From a bacterium (GTDB lineage Bacteria; Zhuqueibacterota; QNDG01; DSAB01), in contig JAFGDT010000074.1 of NCBI GenBank assembly GCA_016931965.1, forward strand, positions 1 to 64,000: a DNA stretch of 64,000 nucleotides. The letters are read 5' to 3'. Made by a program: the position numbers and the translations under genes. A model generated the notes under the pieces. The model was given only the letters and a program-made list of their open reading frames with translations. It was not told the origin of the DNA and searched no databases. This document shows positions 53,253 to 62,516 of this stretch, in pieces; the stretch's first letter is position 1; each line of letters starts with the position of its first letter.

Positions 53253-54062
53253 ATGGGAGAAACTCATCAATCAAAAACGAAAGGATACACATTGATTGGA
53301 ACAGCATTCGAAAAACTGGTCAACATCATGGCCAAGTTGCGCAGTCCGGAGGGGTGCCCGTGGGACAGGGAACAGACCCACAAATCATTAAAGCCGTACC
53401 TCATTGAAGAAGCCTATGAGGTATTGGAAACCATCGAAGAAGAAGATGCGGATGGTTTGAAGGAAGAATTGGGTGATTTGCTTCTTCAGGTGATTTTCCA
53501 TGCCCAACTGGCAAAGGAAGAGGGGCAGTTTACGATTCTGGATGTGCTAAAATCCATTAATGAAAAACTCATCAATCGCCATCCCCATGTATTCGGGCAG
53601 GTACAAATCAATACAGCAGACGAACAACGAATTCACTGGGAAAATCTGAAAAAAGAGGAAAGGAAATCATCATGCCTTGATGGTGTTCCCAAACAGCTGC
53701 CTGCGCTGCTCCGTGCAAACCGCATCCAGCAGAAAGCCTCAACCGTTGGCTTTGACTGGGAAGAAAAAGACCAGGTATGGGATAAAGTGAAAGAAGAAAT
53801 TGAAGAACTCAGCACCGCTTTTGCATCAAAGGACGAAAAGACCATTGAAGAAGAATTCGGAGACCTTCTCTTTTCACTGGTCAATCTCTCCCGGTTTATT
53901 CGCGTCAACCCGGAAGATGCACTCAATGGGGCCATCGATAAATTTATGGACCGGTTTCAAAAACTGGAAAAATCAATGGAAGAAGACGGTCAAAATTTGA
54001 AGGATGCATCATTGGAAGAAATGGATAAAATTTGGAATCGGATTAAAAATGAGGATCGGTAA
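53253..54062 (+). CDS. mazG: Nucleoside triphosphate pyrophosphohydrolase MazG
   Basis: A 269-aa house-cleaning enzyme converting NTPs to NMPs. Two MazG domains are visible: the first with CPWDREQTHKSLKPYLIEEAYEVLETIEEED and EELGDLLLQVIFHAQLA, the second with KVKEEIEELSTAF, EEEFGDLLFSLVNLSRFI, both with the EExxE/ExxD metal motif. KEERKSSCLDGVPKQLPALLRANRIQQKAS links them. ATG 53253 lacks a good ribosome site; TTG 53292 follows AAAGGA and could be the true start. Confidence 0.95.
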   Translation: MGETHQSKTKGYTLIGTAFEKLVNIMAKLRSPEGCPWDREQTHKSLKPYLIEEAYEVLETIEEEDADGLKEELGDLLLQVIFHAQLAKEEGQFTILDVLKSINEKLINRHPHVFGQVQINTADEQRIHWENLKKEERKSSCLDGVPKQLPALLRANRIQQKASTVGFDWEEKDQVWDKVKEEIEELSTAFASKDEKTIEEEFGDLLFSLVNLSRFIRVNPEDALNGAIDKFMDRFQKLEKSMEEDGQNLKDASLEEMDKIWNRIKNEDR

Positions 54063-54143
54063 ACAGCGTCATCCAAACGATGAATAAAAAATTGTCTCGT
54101 TTCCGTAGATATTTTATTGATAAAATTGTCCTCTTTTCCCGGA

Positions 54144-54191
54144 GATCCCGTAACAATACTGAAACAAGTTCAGCACAAGGTTCGGGATGAC
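54144..54191. repeat. REP-like nested palindrome
   Basis: Outer arms ATCCCG (54145-54150) and CGGGAT (54183-54188) enclose inner arms CTGAA (54159-54163) and TTCAG (54169-54173). The reverse strand reads GTCATCCCGAA, then CTGAACTTGTTTCAG, then GGGATCT, a pattern I know from dispersed intergenic repeats in many genomes. It lies between the convergent mazG and leuB genes. Confidence 0.55.
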
Positions 54192-54231
54192 TAAAAAATC
54201 TAACAAATCCATAAAAAGCAGGCTTTTAATG

Positions 54232-54262
54232 AAAAAGGCGACGCAACAATCATTTCGCCGCC
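54232..54262 (-). terminator. Terminator of the ilv-leu operon
   Basis: On the minus strand GGCGGCG (54262-54256) pairs with CGTCGCC (54243-54237), seven pairs with one G-T, around a 12-base loop, and TTTTT follows (54236-54232). It lies 33 bases past the leuB stop. Confidence 0.75.
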
Positions 54263-54294
54263 AATGCACAATCTAAAAAATAAAATACGAAAGT

Positions 54295-55362
54295 TTAAAC
54301 AGCCTTTGCAACCATATCCCCCACCTCAGTGGTTGAATATCCCATTTTACCGGCACCCATACTTTTCAGTTTGGGCGTAACAGACATAATGGCCTTTTCA
54401 ATGGCCTCTGCTGCATCATACTGTCCAAGATGCTCCAGCATCATTTGCCCGGAACTGATGGCTGCAAGCGGATTGATGACATTCATCCCCGTATATTTGG
54501 GTGCGGATCCTCCGATAGGTTCAAACATGCTGACGCCACCCGGATCCGGATTGATGTTTCCACCGGCCGCGATACCCATTCCGCCTTGCGTAATGGCTCC
54601 GAGATCGGTGATGATATCGCCAAACATATTTCCGGTGACAATGACGTCAAACCATTCGGGATTTTTCACCATCCACATACAGGTGGCATCGACATGATAA
54701 TAATCTCTCCGGATGTTTGGATAATCCTTCTTCCCCACTTCATGAAACACACGCTCCCAGAGATCATACGCATAGGTCAAAACATTGGTCTTCCCACACA
54801 GCGCCAGTGTATTTCGTTTATTCCGTTTTTGTGTGTAATCAAAAGCATATCGGATACACCGTTCCACCTGATGACGATTATAAACCATACTCTGAACAGC
54901 CACTTCATGTTGGGTACCCTTCATTGTGAAGCCGCCTATGCCCGTATAGAGTCCACCCGTATTTTCACGAACGACCACATAATCAATTTCTTCAGGTCCC
55001 TTGTCCTTCAATGGGGTTTCCACACCCGGATAGAGTTTCACGGGCCGGAGATTGATGTATTGGTCCAGATCGAACCGGAGTTTGAGAAGGATACCTTTTT
55101 CAAGAATGCCCGGTTTGACATCGGGATGACCGATGGCACCCAGATAGACGGCATCGAATTTTTTCATTTCTTCAGAAGCATTTTCCGGTAGCACCTCGCC
55201 TGTAGCCAAATAACGGTCGCCACCAAAATCAAACGTTTCTGTGTCGAGTTTAAATCCAAATTTATCCGCTGTTGCATGGAGTACTTTCAATCCTTCGGCA
55301 ACCACTTCGGGTCCTGTTCCATCACCCGGTAATACTGCAATTTTGTACGTTTTTTGACTCAC
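54295..55362 (-). CDS. leuB: 3-isopropylmalate dehydrogenase
   Basis: About 355 aa. NAD-dependent oxidative decarboxylation in leucine synthesis; it may also act on 3-methylmalate in the citramalate route. Segments: IAVLPGDGTGPEVV, NLRPVKLYPGVETPL, VVVRENTGGLYTGIGG, YHVDATCMWMVKNPEWFDVIVTGNMFGDIITDLGA and EPIGGSAPKYTGMNVINPLA. I prefer GTG 55362 because AAAGGA precedes it at good spacing; GTG 55395 overlaps the leuD stop but has no ribosome site. The enzyme belongs to the isocitrate/isopropylmalate dehydrogenase family; operon context decides for LeuB. Confidence 0.92.
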   Translation of the reverse strand: MSQKTYKIAVLPGDGTGPEVVAEGLKVLHATADKFGFKLDTETFDFGGDRYLATGEVLPENASEEMKKFDAVYLGAIGHPDVKPGILEKGILLKLRFDLDQYINLRPVKLYPGVETPLKDKGPEEIDYVVVRENTGGLYTGIGGFTMKGTQHEVAVQSMVYNRHQVERCIRYAFDYTQKRNKRNTLALCGKTNVLTYAYDLWERVFHEVGKKDYPNIRRDYYHVDATCMWMVKNPEWFDVIVTGNMFGDIITDLGAITQGGMGIAAGGNINPDPGGVSMFEPIGGSAPKYTGMNVINPLAAISSGQMMLEHLGQYDAAEAIEKAIMSVTPKLKSMGAGKMGYSTTEVGDMVAKAV

Positions 55363-55391
55363 TGTCTTTCCTTTCCTGTTTGGTATCCCCT

Positions 55392-55943
55392 TCACTTGAC
55401 CATGTTCATTCTTTTGGCATATTGAAAAATTCCCCCTGCTTCTATAATATCGGCAATTTCCCCCAAAGATCCAAGTTTATACACTTTGCCCGTTGTCACA
55501 TTTTTCAATTCCCCCCGCATTTCATCAATTTCGATAAGATTATTCGTCCGTATTTCTTTAGGCCCCTCAATTTTCCATTCATAGGGGACAAAATAGGCCC
55601 CATCGATACTGTTTCGATAAAAAATCCTGGCATAGGAATTGGCAACAACAGCTTTGACGCCAGCCATATTTAAAGCAACAGGCGCGTGCTCCCTCGAAGA
55701 TCCACAGCCAAAGTTTTTTCCAGCGACAATGATGGAAAATACCGACTGATCCGCCCCTTCTGAGATAAAAGGAATATGCCCGTCAGGCAATCCGGCAACA
55801 TCCGATGGTACACTCGACAGTGCATATTTGCCATACAATTTTCGTTCCTCGGGATCATCCAAATCATAGACCAGATGATGCGCCGGAATAATCTGGTCCG
55901 TATCGACATTATCCCCCAAAACGTAGGCTTTTCCTTGAATCAT
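55392..55943 (-). CDS. leuD: 3-isopropylmalate dehydratase, small subunit
   Basis: A 183-aa swivel domain of the aconitase family. It begins [21 protein letters not shown] and has the substrate-binding loop [14 protein letters not shown]. The length is that of the short archaeal/bacterial LeuD type that pairs with a 420-aa LeuC. It follows leuC by 53 bases and precedes leuB. It probably also serves citraconate hydration to 3-methylmalate, as there is only one such pair beside cimA; that is inference. Confidence 0.94.
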   Translation of the reverse strand: MIQGKAYVLGDNVDTDQIIPAHHLVYDLDDPEERKLYGKYALSSVPSDVAGLPDGHIPFISEGADQSVFSIIVAGKNFGCGSSREHAPVALNMAGVKAVVANSYARIFYRNSIDGAYFVPYEWKIEGPKEIRTNNLIEIDEMRGELKNVTTGKVYKLGSLGEIADIIEAGGIFQYAKRMNMVK

Positions 55944-55996
55944 CGCGATATCGCCATCTCCTGTTCATGAATATGTATAATCCACCCGATAAAAAT

Positions 55997-57289
55997 TTAT
56001 CCCATGACTTCCCTGGGATCGGTTATTTTACCCGTGATGGCCGAAGCGGCAACCGTGAGAGGGGAAGCCAGATAGGTCTTCGATTCTCTGGACCCCATTC
56101 TGCCTGGGAAATTACGGTTGGTGGTTGAAATACAGACTTCACGGCCATTGAGCCGTCCGAATGTATCCTCAGGCCCTCCCAGACAGGCTGCGCAGGAAGG
56201 CGGACCGATTTCTCCACCTGCATCGATAAAAATATCGCGCAGACTTCGCCCATCGATTTTTTCTTCTGTTAACTGTTTATCAACGGAAGTGGTTGCCGGT
56301 ACGATGACGGTTTTTACCTGCACCGATTTCCCCTTGAGTATTTTGGCTGCGGCGATGAAATCCGTTATTTTCCCCCCTGTACATGAGCCGATGTAACATT
56401 GATCAAGGGAAACCTCTCCCAATTGACGGGCAGCTTCGATGGAAGCCGGTGAATAGGGTTGGGCAACCACCGGTTCAAGATCCTTTGATCGATAGATATG
56501 TGTACGGATGAACTGACTGTTGTAATCGGTTTTGAGAAGTTCAACCGGCTGATCAGACCGTGCCTTTAAAAAGGAAAATGTTTTATCATCGGGTGCAATA
56601 ATCCCATTTTTTCCACCGGCTTCGATGACCATGTTGCAGAGTGTCATTCTTTCTTCCATATTGAGGGATGCAATACCTTCTCCGTCAAATTCCATTGCCC
56701 GGTAAGTGGCACCATCCACTCCGATATCTCCAATAATGCGAAGGATAAAATCTTTTGCCATGACATAGGGCGGCAAAGATCCTTCGAGAATAAAAAGCAT
56801 GGTTTCAGGCACTTTGACCCACAATCGGCCCGTACCCATAATAAAAGCTGCATCGGTATTGCCGATGCCTGTGGCAAACAGTCCGAATGCACCTGCCGTG
56901 CAGGTGTGTGAATCGGTTCCAAATAGAACGCTTCCGGGTACCGTGAACCCTTCTTCCGCTAATGTCACATGGCAGACCCCCTTATATCTGGAAGTACCCA
57001 CATCATAGAAATAAGGCAGGCTCTGCTCTTTGGCAAATTCCCTGAGTATGTCAATATTTCGTTTGGCATGCTTATCCTTTGTAAAAATATAGTGATCGGG
57101 AATGATCACAACCTTTTGCGGGTTCCAGACTTTGGCGCGTTGACCAAATTCCTTTTTAAAAATACCAATCGTTCCGGGACCACAAACATCGTGCGTCATC
57201 AAAAGATCCACATCGATCCAGATATTCTCACCCGGTTTGACGGTTGTTCTTCGGGCATGTTCGGCCAGTATCTTTTCTGTAATGGTCAT
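55997..57289 (-). CDS. leuC: 3-isopropylmalate dehydratase, large subunit
   Basis: A 430-aa aconitase-family subunit holding the 4Fe-4S cluster. Cluster cysteines are in GSCTGGKITDF and PSCAACLGG. GTDSHTCTAGAFGLFATGIGNTD and RNFPGRMGSRESKTYLASP are typical. It is the shorter HACN-like type (about 420 residues) rather than the 466-residue E. coli LeuC. It starts 5 bases after the CBS-domain gene, within the operon. Confidence 0.94.
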   Translation of the reverse strand: MTITEKILAEHARRTTVKPGENIWIDVDLLMTHDVCGPGTIGIFKKEFGQRAKVWNPQKVVIIPDHYIFTKDKHAKRNIDILREFAKEQSLPYFYDVGTSRYKGVCHVTLAEEGFTVPGSVLFGTDSHTCTAGAFGLFATGIGNTDAAFIMGTGRLWVKVPETMLFILEGSLPPYVMAKDFILRIIGDIGVDGATYRAMEFDGEGIASLNMEERMTLCNMVIEAGGKNGIIAPDDKTFSFLKARSDQPVELLKTDYNSQFIRTHIYRSKDLEPVVAQPYSPASIEAARQLGEVSLDQCYIGSCTGGKITDFIAAAKILKGKSVQVKTVIVPATTSVDKQLTEEKIDGRSLRDIFIDAGGEIGPPSCAACLGGPEDTFGRLNGREVCISTTNRNFPGRMGSRESKTYLASPLTVAASAITGKITDPREVMG

Positions 57290-57294
57290 AGAAT

Positions 57295-57708
57295 TTATTC
57301 CGTCGATGATGGATGCTCACTGATATAAAGTTCGACACGAATGATATCTCTTCTCGAAATGATACCGATAACACGATCTTTTTCGACAATCGGCGCCCTT
57401 CGAAATCCCTTTTCAGCAATGGCAAGAGCAATTTGTTCAATGTTCGTTTCAGGAGAAAAGGTAATCACGTCTTTGGTCATCGCTTCTTTGACCTTGATGT
57501 TGTGCATGTCGCGACTAAACGTATAAAAATGGATGATATCTTTTTCCGAAATGATACCGATCATTTTTCCGTCTGAGTCGACAACCGGCATCCCACTGAT
57601 CCCTTTGTCGATAAGCATATGAATCGCTTCCTGAAGCGATGCCTCGGAACCAATGGTTACCACATTTTTTGTCATGACATCTCTGGCAAGGGGCATTTTT
57701 GACTCCAT
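57295..57708 (-). CDS. Two-CBS-domain protein within the leu operon
   Basis: A 137-aa cytoplasmic protein that is just a Bateman pair. CBS1 (about 7-62): ARDVMTKNVVTIGSEASLQEAIHMLIDKGISGMPVVDSDGKMIGIISEKDI. CBS2 (about 72-128): KVKEAMTKDVITFSPETNIEQIALAIAEKGFRRAPIVEKDRVIGIISRRDI. Such pairs bind adenine nucleotides or SAM and regulate partners. It lies between leuA (37 bases upstream) and leuC (5 bases downstream), an uncommon place, so a regulatory role in branched-chain synthesis is plausible but unproven. Confidence 0.92.
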   Translation of the reverse strand: MESKMPLARDVMTKNVVTIGSEASLQEAIHMLIDKGISGMPVVDSDGKMIGIISEKDIIHFYTFSRDMHNIKVKEAMTKDVITFSPETNIEQIALAIAEKGFRRAPIVEKDRVIGIISRRDIIRVELYISEHPSSTE

Positions 57709-57745
57709 TCCATTTTATTCATTCATTTCATTTTTTGCGGATAAC

Positions 57746-59266
57746 CTAGGGCTTGCCTTTTTTCTGATAGACCACGCGATTGATGGCATTGAGATAGGCC
57801 TGCACACTCGCCTCGACAATATCGGTACTCGCCGCTCTCCCCGCATATGAAGAATCCTCACATTCAATACGAATCAAAACCTCTCCCAATGCATCCTTTC
57901 CTTTTGTAACGGCATTGATTGAATAATCGGTTAGTTTAGCGTGGACTTGTGTCATACTATCAATGGCTTTACAGGCTGCATCTACTGGGCCATCCCCGAT
58001 TGATGACTCCTCAAAGACTTTTTCCCCACAACGCAACCTCACGGTGGCTGTGGGTGTTAATTGGGTACCACTGTTCACCTGGAGATTCTCCAGAACATAC
58101 GTCTCTGGAATTTCTGTCACTTTATCTTCCGCAATAGCAATGAGATCGCCATCATAGATTTCTTTTTTCTTGTCAGCAAGATTCTTAAACGCATCATACG
58201 CCCGGTTTAATTCCTCTCTTGTAAGAGAATACCCCAACTCGGAATAGCGTTTTTCCAGTGCATGCCGCCCGGAATGTTTACCCAAAACAAGAGAACTTTC
58301 ACGAATGCCGACAGATTGCGGTGTCATGATTTCATATGTGCGTGCATCTTTGATCACACCGGCTTGATGAATACCGGCTTCATGCGCAAATGCATTGGCA
58401 CCCACAATGGCCTTATTTCTCTGGACTGCCATTCCTGTCAGATGGGTTAAAAGCTGACTGGTTCTGTAAATTTCTGTTGTATTGACGCCGGTTTCGAATC
58501 CCAGAAGTTCTTTTCGTGTCCGTAAAATCATGACCACCTCTTCCAGAGAGGCGTTTCCCGCCCGCTCACCAATCCCGTTGATGGTGCATTCGACCTGCCT
58601 GGCTCCATTCTGAACGGCAGCGATTGAATTGGCTACAGCCAGCCCCAGATCATTGTGACAATGAACACTGAGAATCGCCTTATTGATATTGGGCACCCTT
58701 TCGACGATGGTTCGAATGATTGAACCAAATTCAACCGGGATGCTGTATCCCACAGTATCAGGAACATTGATCGATGTTGCCCCCACATCGATGACAGCTT
58801 CAATCACCTGGCAGAGATAGGCCACATCGGTTCGAACAGCATCCTCTGCTGAGAATTCGACATACTCGGTCAACGACTTGGCATAACGCACATTTTGGAT
58901 GGCCATATCAAGTGCTTGCTGACGACTCAACTGCAATTTGTGCTCTAAATGGATATCCGAAGTCGCAAGGAATGTGTGAATAAGCGGATTCTTCGCATAT
59001 TTCAGGGCTTCCCAGGCCCGGTCAATATCTTCCTTCTTGGTACGGGCCAGGCCGGCGATTCGACATCCTTTCACTTCCTTGGCGACCCTTTTCACGGCTT
59101 CAAAATCGCCTTCCGAGGCGATCGGAAATCCGGCTTCAATGGTATCCACACCCAAATGTTCCAACTGCTTTGCCATGCGGATTTTTTGATCGACCGTCAT
59201 GCTGAAACCGGGTGCCTGTTCGCCATCTCTCAATGTTGTATCGAAAATGAAAATACGATTATCCAT
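57746..59266 (-). CDS. leuA: 2-isopropylmalate synthase
   Basis: A 506-aa enzyme condensing acetyl-CoA with 2-ketoisovalerate, the first leucine step. The TIM barrel starts IFIFDTTLRDGEQAPGFSM, with metal His residues in SVHCHNDLGLAVANS, NGIGERAGNASLEEVVM, and GKHSGRHALEKR. The C-terminal LeuA dimer domain (about 390-506), which binds leucine for feedback inhibition, is present. It follows cimA by 32 bases. Both genes being present separates LeuA from citramalate synthase here. Confidence 0.94.
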   Translation of the reverse strand: MDNRIFIFDTTLRDGEQAPGFSMTVDQKIRMAKQLEHLGVDTIEAGFPIASEGDFEAVKRVAKEVKGCRIAGLARTKKEDIDRAWEALKYAKNPLIHTFLATSDIHLEHKLQLSRQQALDMAIQNVRYAKSLTEYVEFSAEDAVRTDVAYLCQVIEAVIDVGATSINVPDTVGYSIPVEFGSIIRTIVERVPNINKAILSVHCHNDLGLAVANSIAAVQNGARQVECTINGIGERAGNASLEEVVMILRTRKELLGFETGVNTTEIYRTSQLLTHLTGMAVQRNKAIVGANAFAHEAGIHQAGVIKDARTYEIMTPQSVGIRESSLVLGKHSGRHALEKRYSELGYSLTREELNRAYDAFKNLADKKKEIYDGDLIAIAEDKVTEIPETYVLENLQVNSGTQLTPTATVRLRCGEKVFEESSIGDGPVDAACKAIDSMTQVHAKLTDYSINAVTKGKDALGEVLIRIECEDSSYAGRAASTDIVEASVQAYLNAINRVVYQKKGKP

Positions 59267-59298
59267 GATTGGATCTTCCTATCAATTCATCAATGATT

Positions 59299-60882
59299 TC
59301 ATTTTTTTTTCTGATGTTTTTTCATGAGAAAAAATTGAACACTGTCTGTCAATGCCTGCCAGCTCGCCTCGATGATATTTTCGGAGACACCGACCGTACT
59401 CCATGTATACTCATCCGTACAGGACTCAATGAGAACACGTACCTTGGCAGCAGTTGCCTGTTTTGGATTGATCACACGGACTTTGTAATCCGACAGGTGC
59501 ATCTCTTCGATCTCCGGGAAAAACTTGATCAGCGCTTTTCTCATGGCACGGTCCAGAGCGTCAACAGGTCCATTCCCCTCGCCTGCCGTGTGCTCTTTCA
59601 CATCATTCACTTTTAACCGAACCGTCGCTTCGGATCGGGGTTCTTCGTCCATCGCGTTCTTCTCAATGAGAACGCGGATGCCCTCCAATTCGAAAGCATC
59701 CTTGATTTCTCCAATCATTTTTCTGATGAGCAATTCAAAAGAACCTTCGGCTGCTTCGAACTGAAATCCCTCATGTTCCAATTTTTTAAGCTGATTCACG
59801 ATCTCAGGAACCTTGTCAGGGTACTTCTGCAAATCGATTCGAAGCTCGTTCGCCTTGTAGAAAATATTGCTCCTCCCGGAGAGATCTGAAACCAGAACCC
59901 TTTGGGAATTGCCGACCTTTTCGGGTATGATATGCTCATAGGTCCGACGGTCTTTCATCACCGCGCTGACATGAATACCACCCTTATGGGCAAAAGCACT
60001 CTTGCCGACGAACGGCATTTTATTGGGATGAACCAGATTGGCCACTTCGCTGACAAAATGAGAAAGCGATGTGAGTTCCGATAAATGGTCCTCAGGTACG
60101 CAGGTATAGCCCATTTTCAGCTGAAGATTGGGGATGATTGTGCATAGATTGGCATTACCGCAGCGTTCTCCATATCCATTGATCGTACCCTGGACATGTG
60201 TGCACCCCTCCTCAACAGCCACAAGCGTATTGGCAACAGCCAAATCCGAATCATTGTGGGTGTGGATCCCCAATGGAGCGGTAATTCTCTTCCTGACATC
60301 ACGCACAATCTGGACCAAATCCGAAGTCAACGTGCCTCCATTGGTATCACAGAGAACAAGCACATTCGCGCCTGCATTCTCAGCAGCCAGAAGCGTTTTG
60401 AGTGCATATTCGGGATCATCTTTGTAGCCATCGAAGAAGTGTTCAGCATCATAAATAATCTCTTTGTTCTTGGACTTGAGATAGCGGATTGAATCATCGA
60501 TGAGTTTCAAATTTTCATCTGTCGTAATATTTAAAGCTCTCGAAACATGAAGTATCCAAGTTTTCCCAAACAGGCTGATGGCCGGTGTACGGGCATCGAT
60601 CAGTGCTTTTAAATTGGGATCATCTTCCGCTTTGTTGTCTTTTCTTCTTGTGCTTCCAAATGCCACAATTTTGGCATGCCGGTATGTTCTCTCGTTCGCT
60701 TTCTGGAAAAAAAGATGATCTTTCGGATTCGACCCCGGCCAGCCCCCTTCGATATAATGGATGCCGAATTCATCCAGGCGTTCTGCGATGCGTAACTTAT
60801 CCTCAACAGAAAGGGAAATCTGTTCTCCTTGGGTCCCGTCACGGAGGGTTGTATCGAATAATTGAATGGATTGTTTTTTCAT
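59299..60882 (-). CDS. cimA: (R)-citramalate synthase
   Basis: A 527-aa enzyme condensing acetyl-CoA with pyruvate to citramalate, which allows isoleucine synthesis without threonine. It starts QLFDTTLRDGTQGEQISLSVEDKL and has NEFGIHYIEGGWPGSNPKD-type sequence near residue 38, GIHTHNDSDLAVANTLVAVEEG (metal His pair), NGYGERCGNANL and a C-terminal LeuA-type regulatory domain. The GGWPGSNPKD motif and length match the CimA subgroup (TIGR00977), not LeuA or homocitrate synthase. It follows ilvC by 9 bases. Confidence 0.93.
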   Translation of the reverse strand: MKKQSIQLFDTTLRDGTQGEQISLSVEDKLRIAERLDEFGIHYIEGGWPGSNPKDHLFFQKANERTYRHAKIVAFGSTRRKDNKAEDDPNLKALIDARTPAISLFGKTWILHVSRALNITTDENLKLIDDSIRYLKSKNKEIIYDAEHFFDGYKDDPEYALKTLLAAENAGANVLVLCDTNGGTLTSDLVQIVRDVRKRITAPLGIHTHNDSDLAVANTLVAVEEGCTHVQGTINGYGERCGNANLCTIIPNLQLKMGYTCVPEDHLSELTSLSHFVSEVANLVHPNKMPFVGKSAFAHKGGIHVSAVMKDRRTYEHIIPEKVGNSQRVLVSDLSGRSNIFYKANELRIDLQKYPDKVPEIVNQLKKLEHEGFQFEAAEGSFELLIRKMIGEIKDAFELEGIRVLIEKNAMDEEPRSEATVRLKVNDVKEHTAGEGNGPVDALDRAMRKALIKFFPEIEEMHLSDYKVRVINPKQATAAKVRVLIESCTDEYTWSTVGVSENIIEASWQALTDSVQFFLMKKHQKKK

Positions 60883-60891
60883 TTGATTGTT

Positions 60892-61887
60892 TTAACCTTT
60901 TTTCTTAATCCACGGCATCATGTCGCGGAGTTTTTGACCTACCTGTTCAATCTGCAGATCGCGATGTTCCTGCCGCAACCGGTTCATGTTGGACCGACCC
61001 TTTTGATTCTCCTCAATCCATTCTTTAGCGAATGATCCATTCTGGATGGCTTTTAAGATCTCCTGCATTCTCTTCTTGGTTCCTTCATCGATGACCTTTG
61101 GGCCTCTGGTCATACCACCATACTCGGCTGTGTCGCTCACCGAATAGTACATCCCTTTGATACCCCCCTCATAAAAAAGATCGACGATCAGCTTGAGTTC
61201 ATGAAGACATTCAAAATAGGCAATTTCTGGCTGATATCCCGCCCTGACCAATGTTTCAAAGCCGGCTTTAACCAATTCAGTCACGCCCCCGCACAAAACC
61301 GTCTGCTCGCCGAACAGGTCGGTCTCCGTTTCCTCTTTAAAAGTCGTTTCGATGATACCGGCACGGCCCGCACCGATACCGATTGCATGGGCCAGCGCGA
61401 GCTCCTTGGTATCCCCGGAAGGATCTTGAAAAACAGCAATCAGGGAGGGGACACCGGCTCCTTTTTCATATTCGCGTCGCACGAGATGCCCTGGACCTTT
61501 CGGGGCAACCATATAGACATTGATATCTTTGTCCGGCTGTATCTGCTTAAAATGGATGTTAAATCCATGCGAAAACACCAGAGCATTGCCCTGTTTGAGC
61601 TGTGGCTGAATGGAGATTTCATATATTTTTTTCTGCAACTCATCGGGTAAGAGGATCTGGATAATATCCGACTGATTGGCTGCCTCTTCGGCTGACACAG
61701 GTTGGAATCCGTGAGATTCAGCCAGTTTCCAGTTCGGCGAATCTTTTAGATCGGCCACAACCACGTGCAAACCGCTGTCCCGTAGATTCTGTGCCTGGGC
61801 ATGTCCCTGACTGCCGTAACCAATGATGGCTATGGTTTTATTGGCCAACAGGTTGAGATCTCCATCAGCATCGTAATAGATCTTCAT
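60892..61887 (-). CDS. ilvC: Ketol-acid reductoisomerase
   Basis: About 331 aa, class I. It isomerises and reduces acetolactate and acetohydroxybutyrate with NADPH. The Rossmann motif is [21 protein letters not shown]; the metal-site region has [37 protein letters not shown] and [21 protein letters not shown] choose ATG 61887, preceded by AAAGGA; ATG 61893 lies almost on the ribosome site. It lies between ilvN and cimA. Confidence 0.96.
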   Translation of the reverse strand: MKIYYDADGDLNLLANKTIAIIGYGSQGHAQAQNLRDSGLHVVVADLKDSPNWKLAESHGFQPVSAEEAANQSDIIQILLPDELQKKIYEISIQPQLKQGNALVFSHGFNIHFKQIQPDKDINVYMVAPKGPGHLVRREYEKGAGVPSLIAVFQDPSGDTKELALAHAIGIGAGRAGIIETTFKEETETDLFGEQTVLCGGVTELVKAGFETLVRAGYQPEIAYFECLHELKLIVDLFYEGGIKGMYYSVSDTAEYGGMTRGPKVIDEGTKKRMQEILKAIQNGSFAKEWIEENQKGRSNMNRLRQEHRDLQIEQVGQKLRDMMPWIKKKG

Positions 61888-61952
61888 GATCATTTCCTTT
61901 CATTATTTCATCATTATAAAAAACATCGGTTGTATTTATCGATTGCTCATTA

Positions 61953-62453
61953 TCACGACGAAGATTGTATTACTCCCTGATATTCCCGCTTTAGTGCAAC
62001 ACTTCCTGTCCGTGCAATCTCACGAATACCGAACTGTTCGAGCATACCGATTGCGGCATTGACTTTATCCTCTTTCCCAGTGACTTCAATCGTAAGGGTT
62101 TTCGCACTGATATCGATGATCTTGGCACGAAAAATATCCGTGACCTGCATGATTTCAGCCCGTGTGGAAGGAGATGAACTGACCTTGATCAACGCCAATT
62201 CCCGTTCCACATAGGGTTCATAAGTAAGGTCAATGACCTTAATCACATCCACCAATTTATGGAGTTGTTTGGCAATCTGCTCGATGATCTGTTTATCCCC
62301 TTGAGTCGTAATCGTTGCACGGGTCAAACCCGGTTCTTCTCCCTGACCAAAACTGATACTATCGATACTGTAACCCCGACCACTGAACAAACCTGCCATC
62401 CGCGGTATGGCATTAAATCTATTTTGAAATAATACAGAAAGTGTATGTTTCAT
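61953..62453 (-). CDS. ilvN: Acetolactate synthase, small (regulatory) subunit
   Basis: About 166 aa. The N-terminal ACT domain (HTLSVLFQNRFNAIPRMAGLFSGRGYSIDS) binds valine for feedback control of IlvB; the C-terminal domain has ELALIKVSSSPSTRAEIMQVTDIFRAKIIDIS. ATG 62453 has GAGGAG upstream; the frame extends to 62483 without support. It follows ilvB by about 64 bases. Confidence 0.95.
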   Translation of the reverse strand: MKHTLSVLFQNRFNAIPRMAGLFSGRGYSIDSISFGQGEEPGLTRATITTQGDKQIIEQIAKQLHKLVDVIKVIDLTYEPYVERELALIKVSSSPSTRAEIMQVTDIFRAKIIDISAKTLTIEVTGKEDKVNAAIGMLEQFGIREIARTGSVALKREYQGVIQSSS

Positions 62454-62516
62454 TATAGAACTCCTCTCTGTGAAAATGAACAATGCATTCAGGATCTTTA
62501 TGGTTCATATTTATCG

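Noticed and set aside
53200-53300. Fusion or frameshift between the small membrane protein and mazG
   Set aside because: Both proteins look complete, with a stop codon and 62 bases between them.
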